NCBI RefSeq assembly: GCF_000282195.1
Contig: NZ_AKJT01000049.1
Span: forward strand, 1-64,000
DNA from: Pseudomonas sp. GM18
GTDB lineage: Bacteria; Pseudomonadota; Gammaproteobacteria; Pseudomonadales; Pseudomonadaceae
Reading direction: 5' to 3'
DNA: 64,000 bases
The notes under the pieces were generated by a model. That model saw nothing but the letters and a program-made list of their open reading frames with translations, was not told where the DNA came from and did no database searches. Of this stretch, positions 18,601 through 26,740 are shown in pieces (positions within the stretch are counted from its first letter, which is position 1; the number at the start of each line of letters is the position of its first letter). The position numbers and the translations under genes were made by a program.

Positions 18601-20348
18601 CGCCAGAAACTCGAGAGCGTATCCAGGTCGCACACCAAGTGTGTCTCCTGGCCGTAGGCCTCGACGATCACCGTCGCCAGATAGCGGTAGGTCTCGAAGT
18701 TGATGGCCAGTCCGGTGCAAATCTGATGCACCGTTTGCTGGTCGGCGGGCGTGACGGGAATGATCGCGAACGCATGGCCATCAATGCGCAAGGGAGCGTC
18801 AAAGGGTTGCGTATGGTTGTAGACAAGGTCGAAGAACGCCGGCACTCCATCCTGGCCGTAAGCCGACAGCACATCGATGAACCCTGCGAACTCTTCGGCC
18901 GTGCAGCCATAAGCCGTGCTCAGTTCGACAAACAGCCCCAGGCAGCTCAGCGTACCGGGACGGATCCAGATCGCCGCGTCCCCGCCGCCACGGCGCTCGG
19001 CATTCATTGCCGCGATCAGCAATCGGTCGACCTTATGGCTGGGTAAACCCAGTATGCGATCCAGGCGGCTCTTGCGGTTGATGCGGTCAGCGCGGTGTTC
19101 CAGCCGCGGGAAAGGGGCTTCCCCTATATTCGTCAACAGCACATAAGTGTCGATACTCCCTTCCTCGATCCCGATCGCAGGGCCGTCCCCTCCGTGGATG
19201 TAGCAGGCCCCCGCCGCGACTCCCGTCAAGGGCACATCAGGGTTGCCCAGCATCGGAGCATTGGCCGACAGCTTGGGTGTAAATCGACCACGCCCCAACA
19301 AGCAGTCGACCTCGTCCTGATCACGGCCCGTTGCCTGCTTGAAAATCCACAGCCTTTGAAGATCCTGTTTGAAATTCACAAGGCTGCCGTAGTTTGCGCG
19401 ATAGAAGTCCCCGTCAGACTTTTTCGGATCGGGATCGACCCGCCGCGTGCGTGGGTCGACTCTCCACAACGGCGCACCGGCCGTTTCGGCGCCCGATGAA
19501 AAGTAAGGGGGCTCGAGCAGCAACGCTAAAGTCCCGGGCCCGCTCCCGATGCTCTGTTGATGAGCTACGTCGTCACGCGGCCCCCGGCCCCCCGGATTCT
19601 TGAAATACGGGTATGTGCGGTCGAGCCGGCGAATGATCTCCCCCAGCGAGCCGTTTTTCACGACCTGGCGCACGACGTGGCGAATACTCACCCGGTCATG
19701 GTCGTAGGGCATGGTGTGGGGAAAACGGATCGAGCGCAGATAGCCCTTGACCGTCGAAAACTCATCGCTCACATGGGACAGAATCTGCGTTTCAAGCACC
19801 CGGCTGTGGATGTCACCCCGGGACTTCACCTGGTTGATGGCCGCCTCATCGATCTGCAGTTGATTCACATCGGGACGACGCTCTTCCAGCGGGATGGCAT
19901 CCTCATTCCCTTGCTGCTTGATGTAGTCGCGTATCCATTCGTACAGGGCCACCATATACGCGGTGGTGGAGGCCCTGTGTTCGGGGCTGCCTGCCGGGGC
20001 GGCGGCGTCGGCATTGGGTGTAAACAGCCGCTGGTACGTGGGCAATGGCACCTGCGCCTTTTCATCGCCCGGTTTCGGCGCGGCGCGCAGCTCTTGCTGG
20101 CGGTACAACCGCGTGATGTACAGCGCCAACGCCCTGCCACGTGCCAGTAAAGTTTGGGCTTCTTCCCGACTCAAGCCGAGTGCCTGCAACTTCTCAGGCC
20201 CCAGTTTGATCAATTCAAACACGCTTGGATGTTTCGCTATATGTTCATCCAGAGGAGTGACCACAGCAATGCGTTGCTCACCCAGCACAGTCTTGACCAA
20301 CTGATGAATCGGGAGGTTATCAATCTGGGATTTGTCAAATGCAGTCAT
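15666..20348 (-). CDS. tcaA: Tc toxin A subunit, amino-terminal half with Ig-like tail (TcaA-like)
   Basis: 1560 residues. The first roughly 1050 match the Tc A alpha-helical shell: the VRP1 region holds LPTYQRLFTPNADAAAPAGS and SPEHRASTTAYMVALYEW, and ERRPDVNQLQIDEAAINQVK follows, then GPGTLALLLEPPYFSS and LGLPSHKVDRLLIAAMNAE. From about 1060 to the end there are roughly five Ig-like or invasin-like repeats (for example RTDSQGRAWVQLQAGARSGT and VTDKDGVSRVWISSRFPGD), ending in the module shared with the two downstream proteins (GHYRLEVQP, GAMGWSCTY, NGDFQLSVYADRL). TcaA-type proteins are usually near 1100 residues, so the tail accounts for the extra length. It probably pairs with the TcaB-like chain to form the A pentamer; the Ig tail may bind receptors. 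Confidence 0.88.
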   Translation of the reverse strand: MTAFDKSQIDNLPIHQLVKTVLGEQRIAVVTPLDEHIAKHPSVFELIKLGPEKLQALGLSREEAQTLLARGRALALYITRLYRQQELRAAPKPGDEKAQVPLPTYQRLFTPNADAAAPAGSPEHRASTTAYMVALYEWIRDYIKQQGNEDAIPLEERRPDVNQLQIDEAAINQVKSRGDIHSRVLETQILSHVSDEFSTVKGYLRSIRFPHTMPYDHDRVSIRHVVRQVVKNGSLGEIIRRLDRTYPYFKNPGGRGPRDDVAHQQSIGSGPGTLALLLEPPYFSSGAETAGAPLWRVDPRTRRVDPDPKKSDGDFYRANYGSLVNFKQDLQRLWIFKQATGRDQDEVDCLLGRGRFTPKLSANAPMLGNPDVPLTGVAAGACYIHGGDGPAIGIEEGSIDTYVLLTNIGEAPFPRLEHRADRINRKSRLDRILGLPSHKVDRLLIAAMNAERRGGGDAAIWIRPGTLSCLGLFVELSTAYGCTAEEFAGFIDVLSAYGQDGVPAFFDLVYNHTQPFDAPLRIDGHAFAIIPVTPADQQTVHQICTGLAINFETYRYLATVIVEAYGQETHLVCDLDTLSSFWRLVRLARMFGLTPIESTALLQTLGLVAQLAGRPVVSAYGSTDGADALSAIHALMTCAQWASDFDLPVLWLVQNVNPVYVPTVWTETQEQFLLQLHSQAPSVLVEAAKVLEAGAPLRNSNEQLIDWMTLLAPLVDEAGLVIGRYDETEDQYLARTVAVIDDISESVYPDIGGEAPAEREPLQILLRTILLRCRDEQQVLVEEGLSVYLRLDSLLTAQVLAWAQGHPYEFLKEALAMRPSRARRIPRGLEEPVLFLKTFAEVERRARIADRLKLSPAMLETLLEGEQYEWFSLKDRYEISIHSVYYLALFSRLVDRARQPEEKMLDYLRQVNLLPDDLSDDARRLIRDAAADKLATFFGCGIRHVLTCVEHVTLGIEGSDGSVLPFLRTLEHLDVLVRTLELASKGMDAEAAVSLAGLNPLDGDEEYAQAAQNALESLARFNDANTPADSAEVGQSFTTHCVVDNPKLIAGVDQEVAEFLITLLDFFGIPLVGVILYIKTDLGVVLTPEVRTDSQGRAWVQLQAGARSGTAHVSYNLPLHEARYAPSVVIGPDEATLRVNTELSSLLPRDPVLAGKLQEVEVDAVLIDDYGNRGVNRPVQWATTNGEIRPSHTVTDKDGVSRVWISSRFPGDAKVSVGNVEGTHRYTFNGAIKFTDKPRILGNSSVNPVAMVGQVLSLSCKVVGLDDEPVADEKVLWWTSADATKVEGISNVEGVSEFSISAPAAGALTIFAQLGTDPVVEVMVWVASAAVIQNYSEIIRFPVAGAQRPTLLWLDVKEAEESLATPVGNYPVKWAVNSVPPVEEIINTDAQGRSVYPFTSMRTGQFTVTATLDLDPTQTQAFDLNVIPAFEWLVNLITIDARGGETRQPFDPAIDTLTLLRDGHYRLEVQPKDATQLEGTQGAMGWSCTYSTQALGMVFTPSLATRFHFDDAPYSVDIRTGNVRNGDFQLSVYADRLERALVLQGTLRKRPVTRRTSPKS

Positions 20349-20449
20349 TGCGCTATTCCTCTTCAGACAAAACCAATGCTGAGCCTGGTCAGCGAGTTTG
20401 CCCTGGTGATCGTCAAGCTGATTTAGCGCTGACCGTGCGAGAAGGTCTA

Positions 20450-20465
20450 CTGTCAGATCTGACAG
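20450..20465. promoter_or_regulatory. Candidate operator: perfect 16-base palindrome upstream of the TcaA-like gene
   Basis: CTGTCAGATCTGACAG is a perfect palindrome, 101 bases before the ATG of the TcaA-like gene. Near-identical sites precede the other two Tc units (24622-24637 and 33301-33316). On the minus strand, CTAAAT lies 23 bases downstream of the palindrome, where a -10-like element would fit. The regulator is unknown. Confidence 0.65.
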
Positions 20466-20517
20466 GTATCATGACCGTCGGTCGGAATTGGCGAAGCATG
20501 AACACCGCAGCAACAGA

Positions 20518-20546
20518 CAAAAAAATGGCCCTCACAGGGAGGGCCA
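20518..20546 (-). terminator. Rho-independent terminator after the 1326-residue Ig-repeat gene
   Basis: On the minus strand an 8-base perfect stem TGGCCCTC/GAGGGCCA with a 5-base loop is followed by seven T. It lies 20 bases past the stop of the Ig-repeat gene and separates that gene from the TcaA operon, so the latter needs its own promoter. Confidence 0.85.
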
Positions 20547-20565
20547 GTAGTGATGCGTCGGGGTG

Positions 20566-23500
20566 TTAGCCGGCATTGATTACTTTCAAATCGAGAACGG
20601 GCATCCAACGGGCTAGCAACTGATCCTTTCTACCTTCCCCCGTCAGCTGGAAATTTCCCACCGGTAGCCCGGCAAGGACAATAAGCCACTCCCCCTGATC
20701 ATTGGCATCGCCATGTCCCCATATGGTGTGTCCGTCACCTCCCTTGTGCAGCCTGACCGTCGTGCCCGGCAATGCCGTGCCTTCTATCACCCCATAAGGT
20801 GATATATGCGCGCCTTGAACCGGACTGACGATGACCGGCAGCTCGAGTTTCTCGGCGACCGTGAATGTCACTCGGCCCGTTGGGGCAAAGTGAATGTCGT
20901 CCATGAATTGCCTAGCCTCGATGGTGTGCGTACCTGCCTGCAGCACAACTTCGCTGCGAACACTCCAATGGCCTTGTGCATTTACCCTCGTCTTGGCGAG
21001 GACTGTGGAGCCGGAATACACCTCCACCTCTGCACCGGGGATACCGCTCCCGGAGAACACTGGCTGCTGTTCGAGGACCTGCGATACATCGTCGCTGGGC
21101 GTATCGATGATCAGTGCTTCGCCCCCGCCAGGAACCCTCACATTGAACAGGTGATCGGGCGATAACGACTTCGAAATCACACCATCGCGGGTTTGATGCA
21201 CCGAACACTCGAAGTTGTCCGCTACCGCCAACTCGATCTGCGACCGTACGGCCCATGCCCCCTGTCGATCGACCCAGGCACGGCCCACTACCGCGTTACT
21301 GTCACCTTTCTTGTAAAGGCTGATTTCAGACCCCGGCACGCCGCGCCCTTCGAACATCGGCCATCGCCCGACCACTTGCCCCCTGCGCGGGAAGGTCACT
21401 GTCGGCGCCTCAAAGTTGGCAGGCATTCGCTCCACCATAAAGCGTGGACTTATGGCCCACTCCGAATCCTTGCCTTCCACGGTCTGACGCACGGCCACCC
21501 GTGCCGGGCCGACCGGTAGATCCTTGTTGCCCTGCACCGTCCATCGCCCGCTTTCGTCGGCCTCCGCCGAGGCCAGCACGTCATCCGTGTTGAACCGTGA
21601 GGTGATGGTAATGATCGCCCCCGCCACAGCAAGGCCACTGAACCAAGGCCTGACGCCGACGTAGTCGGCGGCCCTGGGTTCGGTGATTTGCGGCGCAATG
21701 CCGAGCAAAGCCATCGTCAGCGGCTCAGACCATTCGGAGTCCAGGTTCCCGGTGGCTTTCGCCAGCACTTTAAAGCCGCTACTGGTCGCAATATTGTGCT
21801 GGAGGTGTGCCGACCAAGTGCCGTCCTCCGCCACGCGGATAGGCGGAAAGTTATACGGACCGACTATCCTGTGGACGTAGACATCGTCTCCTGCGACTCC
21901 GAACCCGGAAATCGTCAGCATGGCGCCTAACGGTTGACCGTTTAGGGGGCTGTCGATCACCGGCACATTCGGTACCACGGTCAGAACGCAGTCCTCGCTT
22001 TCTTCGGACGTGAATTGGTTTTCATAGCGGTGAATGGCCACAATGATGATTGGGCCGACATCCAGCTTAAGTTGCACCGTCCAGGTGCCACCCGGCCTGA
22101 CTTCGATGTCTTTGGCCAAAGGCGTCGGCACGCCTTTGCGCCGTATCTCGACCGTGGCCCCAAAAAAACCGGTGCCGGTCAGGTTGAACGTGCGCCCAGG
22201 TTTGGGAGGGATCGGGTCGAACTTCGGCACGGGGACGACCACGGTGAGATCAAGTCGTGCACCAGGGTCCGACTCATGCGTGTTGAATACCTGCACGGCA
22301 AAAATCGGCAATGCCCCCAGCGGCTGCTTTGCCAGCGGTGCAGACCACGACCCGTCAGGCTGCACCTCACCGCGACCTAGCTCTGGCCGAGCCCCCACCG
22401 CGGAGTAGATAACTACCCACGAACCTGGCAAACCATTTACGCCGGTAATCACCGGTTGCGGACTGACTTCATTGCCGGGCGGTAGAGTGATGAGTGCCAC
22501 TGGGGTTTTTACAGTGAAGGTATGAGTTGCTACCTCCGACGGCAGTCCGCCGAAAGTTTGCGTTGCTTTGACCGTATGGGGACCTGGGTTCCAGTTTTTG
22601 TCGGCAGGGTGACGCCAGATTCCACTGCCATCCGCTGCGTGTTCCTTGATCAGGTTGTTCTGATTGTCGAACAGTCTGACCGTCGCCAGTGGCCAGGCTG
22701 TTAGAGAAATTCGGGGTCGCTGCCCCGACGGGCCGTCGGGTTCGGTGAATGCGGTTTTGTTGGGCTTGATGGCCAGCGGCGATGCGAGCTGGGTCGGTTC
22801 TGACCAGACCCCATTAACCAACTGCCGCACAATAACTGTAAAGGTGCCCGGTGGCAGATCTGCTGTTGCCGTAGTTGTCCAGGAGTTGCCACCGATTGGG
22901 AGATAGACATCCGGCACACTCCCATGTTTCTGACCATTGAGTTGAATTTCGATTGTCGTCCTATTGGGCGCTGCTGTACCCCAGTTGAAACCTCCTGCCC
23001 CTGTAAATGTCGGCTTCTGCCCACTTAACGACGGTGTGTTGAGGGTCAGTTTGCGGGGTTTTATCTCGACGCTCTGCGTGTCACTCCATGCAGAATCTAT
23101 CCAGCCACTTCCTCCATCCGAGATGCTTTGCTTGCTGGCATAAGTGTATCGGCCGGGCAAATAAGTCACAGGGACTTCCACGCGCCAGCTACCGCTTCCG
23201 ACAGGCACTGTAAACTGAGCATTAACTCCGTCACCACTAATGTGAATTTGAACCCTGGTATTGTCATACCTGGCGCCAGACAATATCGTTTTACCCTCTT
23301 CATAACTAACCGTTAAGCCGCCAAACTTGGGCGGGCGAACATTGAAATAAACGGTTGCTGCTCTTACCGACTGGACCCCCGAATAAAGTTGGCTCGCCGT
23401 AATACCGACTCGACCAGCCGGCAACACTACATCCGCGAACCACGCCCCCGTGGATTGATTGACCGGACCGCCCCCTATCTTTCCTGTTATAGCGTCGCGG

Positions 23501-24546
23501 AATACTTCTACGGTATTTCCAGCAATATCTGTATGCCCGGTTCCCGTGATGCGGGCGTTCATATCTACTACTAACGGGGCAACAGCGATAAACGGAGGGG
23601 CTAGGAAAAATACTCTCACTTGCGCCCAGGCAGCATTGCCTGATTTCTCGTGCCGCACCATAAGGTATTTCCAACCACCAGAAGGGTAGTGAGCCCGGGC
23701 ATCAAACGTTATTCCCCAAGTACCGTCGGAGCGAGCTGGCATTTGTCCAAAGTTTGTTCCCCCACCTTCATTCATGACTTGAATGACTTCACCTTCCGCT
23801 CCCCAAGCGCCGCTAACTGGCACTTGCGAGTCAAGCTTTACCACTCCGTCATTTACGGGAGTAGAAACTTTTGGGTAGGTGAGGTAAAGAACCTCTACCC
23901 TCTCAGAATACCGGGTTGTATAGTTGGTGACACTTTGCTCGACGTGCATTTGATAGCGTCCTGGCGCTACCCACGAATCGAGCGTGGTCGACCATCTATT
24001 CCCTGAACTCGTAAAGACTGGAGTGAATACGTGTGTAACGCCAGGTGTTACAAGCCTGAGCGAAGTGGTATCACCACCCGACCCTGTGATGTTATTTGTA
24101 TACGTTAACGCACTATCAATTCGGGGAAGAGCACTCATCCAACATACGAATTTTTGCCAACCCGAATTCTGCTGATAATACTTCCACAGATGGAATAACT
24201 GTATAGAGCCTGCCTTGTTAATATTACTGAACTTTGAAGTGTGCCAAGTATTCCCCTCCCGCCACTCGTCCTGTTGCAACCATTCCAGAGCGCCATGCAC
24301 ATAAACGTACATGGAAACTTGGTGCCTACCTGCCGCGTTTAAAGCGTACCGGAACGTCTGATCGGGATTCACGATATCCCCGGAACTTACATCAGTTATA
24401 GTTAGAGGAGAAATGGCCCTTGGGCTGTCCGGGTTTTCAATGTCGGCTGATGCTGAAAGCTCCCCTCCGCTGTGCTCTTCAATGCCGTTGGGCTCTTCAA
24501 CGCCGCGGTGCTCAGCCTCATTCACATTGCTTTCGTCTTTTGACAT
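20566..24546 (-). CDS. Large Ig-like repeat protein (1326 residues) at the Tc locus
   Basis: A 1326-residue protein starting at ATG 24546 with GGAGCGGG before it. An acidic low-complexity start (about 1-45, many Glu/Asn/Ser) and a unique region of about 180 residues rich in Trp and Tyr precede about twelve Ig-like repeats of 85-100 residues. Typical repeat features are GxGxPGAxVxV near the start and DGxWxV in the middle (for example SGSGIPGAEVEVYSG, NAQGHWSVRSEVVL). There is no signal peptide, membrane anchor or LPXTG-type signal. It is a separate unit with its own palindrome and terminator. A host-binding adhesin or A-subunit accessory is plausible; an unrelated surface protein is the alternative. 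Base composition of the 5' third is low for the region: I counted 48 G+C in 120 bases at 24121-24240. Confidence 0.75.
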   Translation of the reverse strand: MSKDESNVNEAEHRGVEEPNGIEEHSGGELSASADIENPDSPRAISPLTITDVSSGDIVNPDQTFRYALNAAGRHQVSMYVYVHGALEWLQQDEWREGNTWHTSKFSNINKAGSIQLFHLWKYYQQNSGWQKFVCWMSALPRIDSALTYTNNITGSGGDTTSLRLVTPGVTHVFTPVFTSSGNRWSTTLDSWVAPGRYQMHVEQSVTNYTTRYSERVEVLYLTYPKVSTPVNDGVVKLDSQVPVSGAWGAEGEVIQVMNEGGGTNFGQMPARSDGTWGITFDARAHYPSGGWKYLMVRHEKSGNAAWAQVRVFFLAPPFIAVAPLVVDMNARITGTGHTDIAGNTVEVFRDAITGKIGGGPVNQSTGAWFADVVLPAGRVGITASQLYSGVQSVRAATVYFNVRPPKFGGLTVSYEEGKTILSGARYDNTRVQIHISGDGVNAQFTVPVGSGSWRVEVPVTYLPGRYTYASKQSISDGGSGWIDSAWSDTQSVEIKPRKLTLNTPSLSGQKPTFTGAGGFNWGTAAPNRTTIEIQLNGQKHGSVPDVYLPIGGNSWTTTATADLPPGTFTVIVRQLVNGVWSEPTQLASPLAIKPNKTAFTEPDGPSGQRPRISLTAWPLATVRLFDNQNNLIKEHAADGSGIWRHPADKNWNPGPHTVKATQTFGGLPSEVATHTFTVKTPVALITLPPGNEVSPQPVITGVNGLPGSWVVIYSAVGARPELGRGEVQPDGSWSAPLAKQPLGALPIFAVQVFNTHESDPGARLDLTVVVPVPKFDPIPPKPGRTFNLTGTGFFGATVEIRRKGVPTPLAKDIEVRPGGTWTVQLKLDVGPIIIVAIHRYENQFTSEESEDCVLTVVPNVPVIDSPLNGQPLGAMLTISGFGVAGDDVYVHRIVGPYNFPPIRVAEDGTWSAHLQHNIATSSGFKVLAKATGNLDSEWSEPLTMALLGIAPQITEPRAADYVGVRPWFSGLAVAGAIITITSRFNTDDVLASAEADESGRWTVQGNKDLPVGPARVAVRQTVEGKDSEWAISPRFMVERMPANFEAPTVTFPRRGQVVGRWPMFEGRGVPGSEISLYKKGDSNAVVGRAWVDRQGAWAVRSQIELAVADNFECSVHQTRDGVISKSLSPDHLFNVRVPGGGEALIIDTPSDDVSQVLEQQPVFSGSGIPGAEVEVYSGSTVLAKTRVNAQGHWSVRSEVVLQAGTHTIEARQFMDDIHFAPTGRVTFTVAEKLELPVIVSPVQGAHISPYGVIEGTALPGTTVRLHKGGDGHTIWGHGDANDQGEWLIVLAGLPVGNFQLTGEGRKDQLLARWMPVLDLKVINAG

Positions 24547-24621
24547 GATCCCGCTCCGTCGCCGCCCGCCGTGGAAAATCCCAAGGCTTCCTTTCTACGT
24601 CCGAACCGGGGTTCTGCCTAC

Positions 24622-24637
24622 CTGTAAAATCTGACAG
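24622..24637 (-). promoter_or_regulatory. Candidate operator upstream of the Ig-repeat gene
   Basis: On the minus strand this reads CTGTCAGATTTTACAG, two mismatches from the perfect palindrome at 20450. It ends 75 bases before the ATG at 24546. GTAGAA lies 23 bases downstream, at the same offset as the -10-like element at the TcaA-like gene. Confidence 0.6.
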
Positions 24638-25007
24638 TCCCGACGAACGGCACGGCGGTCAATTAACACATTCCCGCCGATCCTTCAGGCCCTCACCAAG
24701 TGACTACAGTGCCTTGCGCAACGGACTACACATCCGCCAGAATCCGCCGGCTTGTGCGCCTTGGCCTTGCCCCGTAACTTGATCCGCGTCGCTGCCAATC
24801 AGCGATCGGGTTTAGTCGCCCGGTTTTGTACGATGTGTATAAGCGTCATCCAGTCGGGTAATCCCTATCCCCGCACTCGATGGTGGCTGTTCGCAGGGCG
24901 CTCTCGGGCGCGCCGGTTCTCGTACTCACCGGTCGACTAACCTGCTTACAGCCGCCACCCCTTCGTTTAGTCGCGAGGTCGTGGCAGCCCCAATCGAGTA
25001 CGAAAAT
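24638..25007. other. Intergenic region with a candidate structured leader before the DUF6124 gene
   Basis: About 370 bases without a gene between two divergent units. The 10-mer GTTTAGTCGC occurs at 24810-24819 and again at 24965-24974, and the stretch between holds GC-rich palindromic pieces such as GGCGCGCC with a GGCGC/GCGCC hairpin near 24898-24916. This could be a structured 5' leader of the DUF6124 gene. I recall similar leaders before relatives of this gene in Pseudomonas, but I could not verify that here. Confidence 0.35.
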
Positions 25008-25379
25008 ATGTTCAAAGCAACTCCAAATCCCCCCGAAACCGACCCGGTTTCCCCCTACGCCACCCTCGATTCAAGAAAGCTCCACGCCGCCGCCGACAAG
25101 GCGCTGGACCATTACCTCAAACCCGACGTCGAATGCCGTCGGTCATCCCGGGACCGTGCCATGAAAATGTTCACCGTTGTCCCCGATGCCAACCCCGAAG
25201 CCCTGACCATCGAAACCTACGAAACCTTTTCGACGGTCAGCACGTTGCTGCTCGACCTGGCCGACAGCCTGGACGACAAGCCCCGGCATCTGGCGATGGC
25301 GATTTACCGGATGAGTGAGTTGGGGTTGATGCTGGTGGAGCGGTCGCTGGATAACGAGAAGGCGATCAAGACGACGTAG
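25008..25379 (+). CDS. DUF6124 (formerly DUF3077) family small protein
   Basis: A 123-residue protein beginning MFKATPNPPETDPVSPYATL, the usual opening of this Pseudomonas family, which decides the ATG at 25008 over the in-frame GTG at 24981. The rest is helical (SRKLHAAADKALDHYLKPD, then TIETYETFSTVSTLLLDLAD). The function is unknown; members occur in many copies per genome. No clear Shine-Dalgarno sequence precedes the ATG, and a possibly structured leader lies upstream. The gene is followed at once by a large inverted repeat. Confidence 0.8.
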   Translation: MFKATPNPPETDPVSPYATLDSRKLHAAADKALDHYLKPDVECRRSSRDRAMKMFTVVPDANPEALTIETYETFSTVSTLLLDLADSLDDKPRHLAMAIYRMSELGLMLVERSLDNEKAIKTT

Positions 25380-25390
25380 CGGCAAATCCC

Positions 25391-25541
25391 TGTAGCAGCT
25401 GTCGAGCCCCAGCGAGGCTGCGTTCGGCTGCGTAGCAGTCGTAAAATCAGAGCTCGCGCAGAATCAGATTCACCTTGCGCCCCGGGTTTACGACTGCTAC
25501 GCAGCCGAACGCAGCCTCGCTGGGGCTCGACAGCTGCTACA
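25391..25541. repeat. Perfect 55-base inverted repeat with 41-base spacer
   Basis: Bases 25391-25445 are the exact reverse complement of 25487-25541. The arms contain TGTAGCAGCTGTCGAGCCCC and CGTTCGGCTGCGTAGCAGTC. A diverged copy lies at 60726-60858. It could fold into a long cruciform or hairpin between the DUF6124 and PilZ genes, which converge here. Confidence 0.9.
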
Positions 25542-25558
25542 TCTAGGTTGCGGAATTG

Positions 25559-25918
25559 TCAGGCAGAGGCTGGCAACGGCTGAAAACTGAAGTACTGCGT
25601 CAACGCCTCCATCAGTTGCCCATACTCCGGCGGTGCCCGTTGCAGGCTGAACCCGGCGTCGTAATGGTGCGGCGTGGCGTCTTCGTGGCACCACAGGCAA
25701 CAGGCGTTGAGGTCGATCACCTGCTGACAATTGCCGTCCATGGGAATTTTCAGGCGCAGGGCAAAATCGGCGCCCACCATCATCGGCCACTGGCTGATCA
25801 GCATCAGCCCGTCGGCGGATACGTTGCCCAGAAAGCCGATGGGTTTGTCGGTGACGCTGTTGAATACTCTCAGAAAATACGGCAGTTGATGCCGCTCGAT
25901 CCGGCGGTCAGTGAACAT
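25559..25918 (-). CDS. PilZ domain protein
   Basis: A 119-residue single-domain PilZ protein. The c-di-GMP-binding motifs are both present: RRxxxR-like RRIERHQLPYFLRV at residues 5-18 and the NxSxxG turn GNVSADG with Asn32, Ser34 and Gly37. It therefore probably binds cyclic di-GMP and acts as a small effector; the partner is unknown. It stands alone. A diguanylate cyclase lies about 4 kb away at 30082-31200, but nothing in the sequence links the two. Confidence 0.85.
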   Translation of the reverse strand: MFTDRRIERHQLPYFLRVFNSVTDKPIGFLGNVSADGLMLISQWPMMVGADFALRLKIPMDGNCQQVIDLNACCLWCHEDATPHHYDAGFSLQRAPPEYGQLMEALTQYFSFQPLPASA

Positions 25919-26158
25919 GCGTTATTCGCCATGCAAGGCCCTTAAGCAGGGCCGCACTAATGCTTCGGAACGGGCCTGCTTCTATTGATAGAGGCTTGGG
26001 CACGCTCTCCCCGATCACGGTGCAACAGTCCTTCCATCCGCTGTCGCTTACTGCTGCCGATCTCAGGTGTTACGTCGATGAGAGGCAAGGCTCTAAACCG
26101 ATCTATTCGACTATAGCTCACCGCCGCCGGTCAGCCAGCCTTTGTAGGACAACCTCAA

Positions 26159-26533
26159 TCAGAACCGGGTCGGGCGTACCACCGTCGCGCTGCGGGTCGG
26201 GTAATGCCCCAGGCTCTCCAGAGTTTCCAGCCGGGCACGGGCGCGGTAGGCATATTCGCTTTGCGGGTAGGCCGCGATGATGAACTGGTAAGTCTGGGCC
26301 GCATCGATAAACAGCTTCTGCCGCTCCAGGCACTGGCCGCGCATCATCGTCACTTCCGGCTGCACGTAACGACGGGAACGGCTTTCGCGATCAACCTTGG
26401 ACAGTTCGAGCATCACCTGCTCGCAGTTACCGCGCTCGTAGGCGCTATAGGCATTATTAAGATGATGGTCCATCGACCAACGGGTGCAGCCCGCAGCACT
26501 GAGGGCAAGGACGGCAATGAGCACGAATCGCAT
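26159..26533 (-). CDS. Tetratricopeptide-like lipoprotein
   Basis: A 124-residue protein. I choose the ATG at 26533 (MRFVLIAVLALSAAGCTRW) behind AGGAGA; the open frame extends further upstream without support. The hydrophobic signal ends in a lipobox-like AAGC, with Cys16 as the lipidation site. The mature part has tetratricopeptide-like helices (NNAYSAYERGNCEQVMLELS, AAQTYQFIIAAYPQSEYAYR). It is probably an outer-membrane or periplasmic lipoprotein involved in protein-protein contacts; the precise role is unknown. Confidence 0.75.
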   Translation of the reverse strand: MRFVLIAVLALSAAGCTRWSMDHHLNNAYSAYERGNCEQVMLELSKVDRESRSRRYVQPEVTMMRGQCLERQKLFIDAAQTYQFIIAAYPQSEYAYRARARLETLESLGHYPTRSATVVRPTRF

Positions 26534-26623
26534 AGGGGGATCTCCTGTCTTGCGCTCTGTATCGACCCGTTGTCGGAAATCTTCAGAACCGTTTGCGCCG
26601 ATTGTCGCGTTCAATAAAAAAAG

Positions 26624-26659
26624 CAAAAACCAAGTTCTTCACAAAAACCAAGTTCTTCA
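26624..26659. repeat. 18-base tandem duplication upstream of pyruvate kinase
   Basis: CAAAAACCAAGTTCTTCA occurs twice head to tail (26624-26641 and 26642-26659) in an A-rich stretch about 80 bases before the pyk start. It may be a replication-slippage duplication inside the pyk promoter region or a paired regulator site. Confidence 0.8.
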
Positions 26660-26740
26660 AAAAAAGTAGTGCAAACGAACAATGACTACACCCAAAGACC
26701 ATAGTAGCCTCTGCTAGCGCTTGAACTCAGGAGTCTTTGC

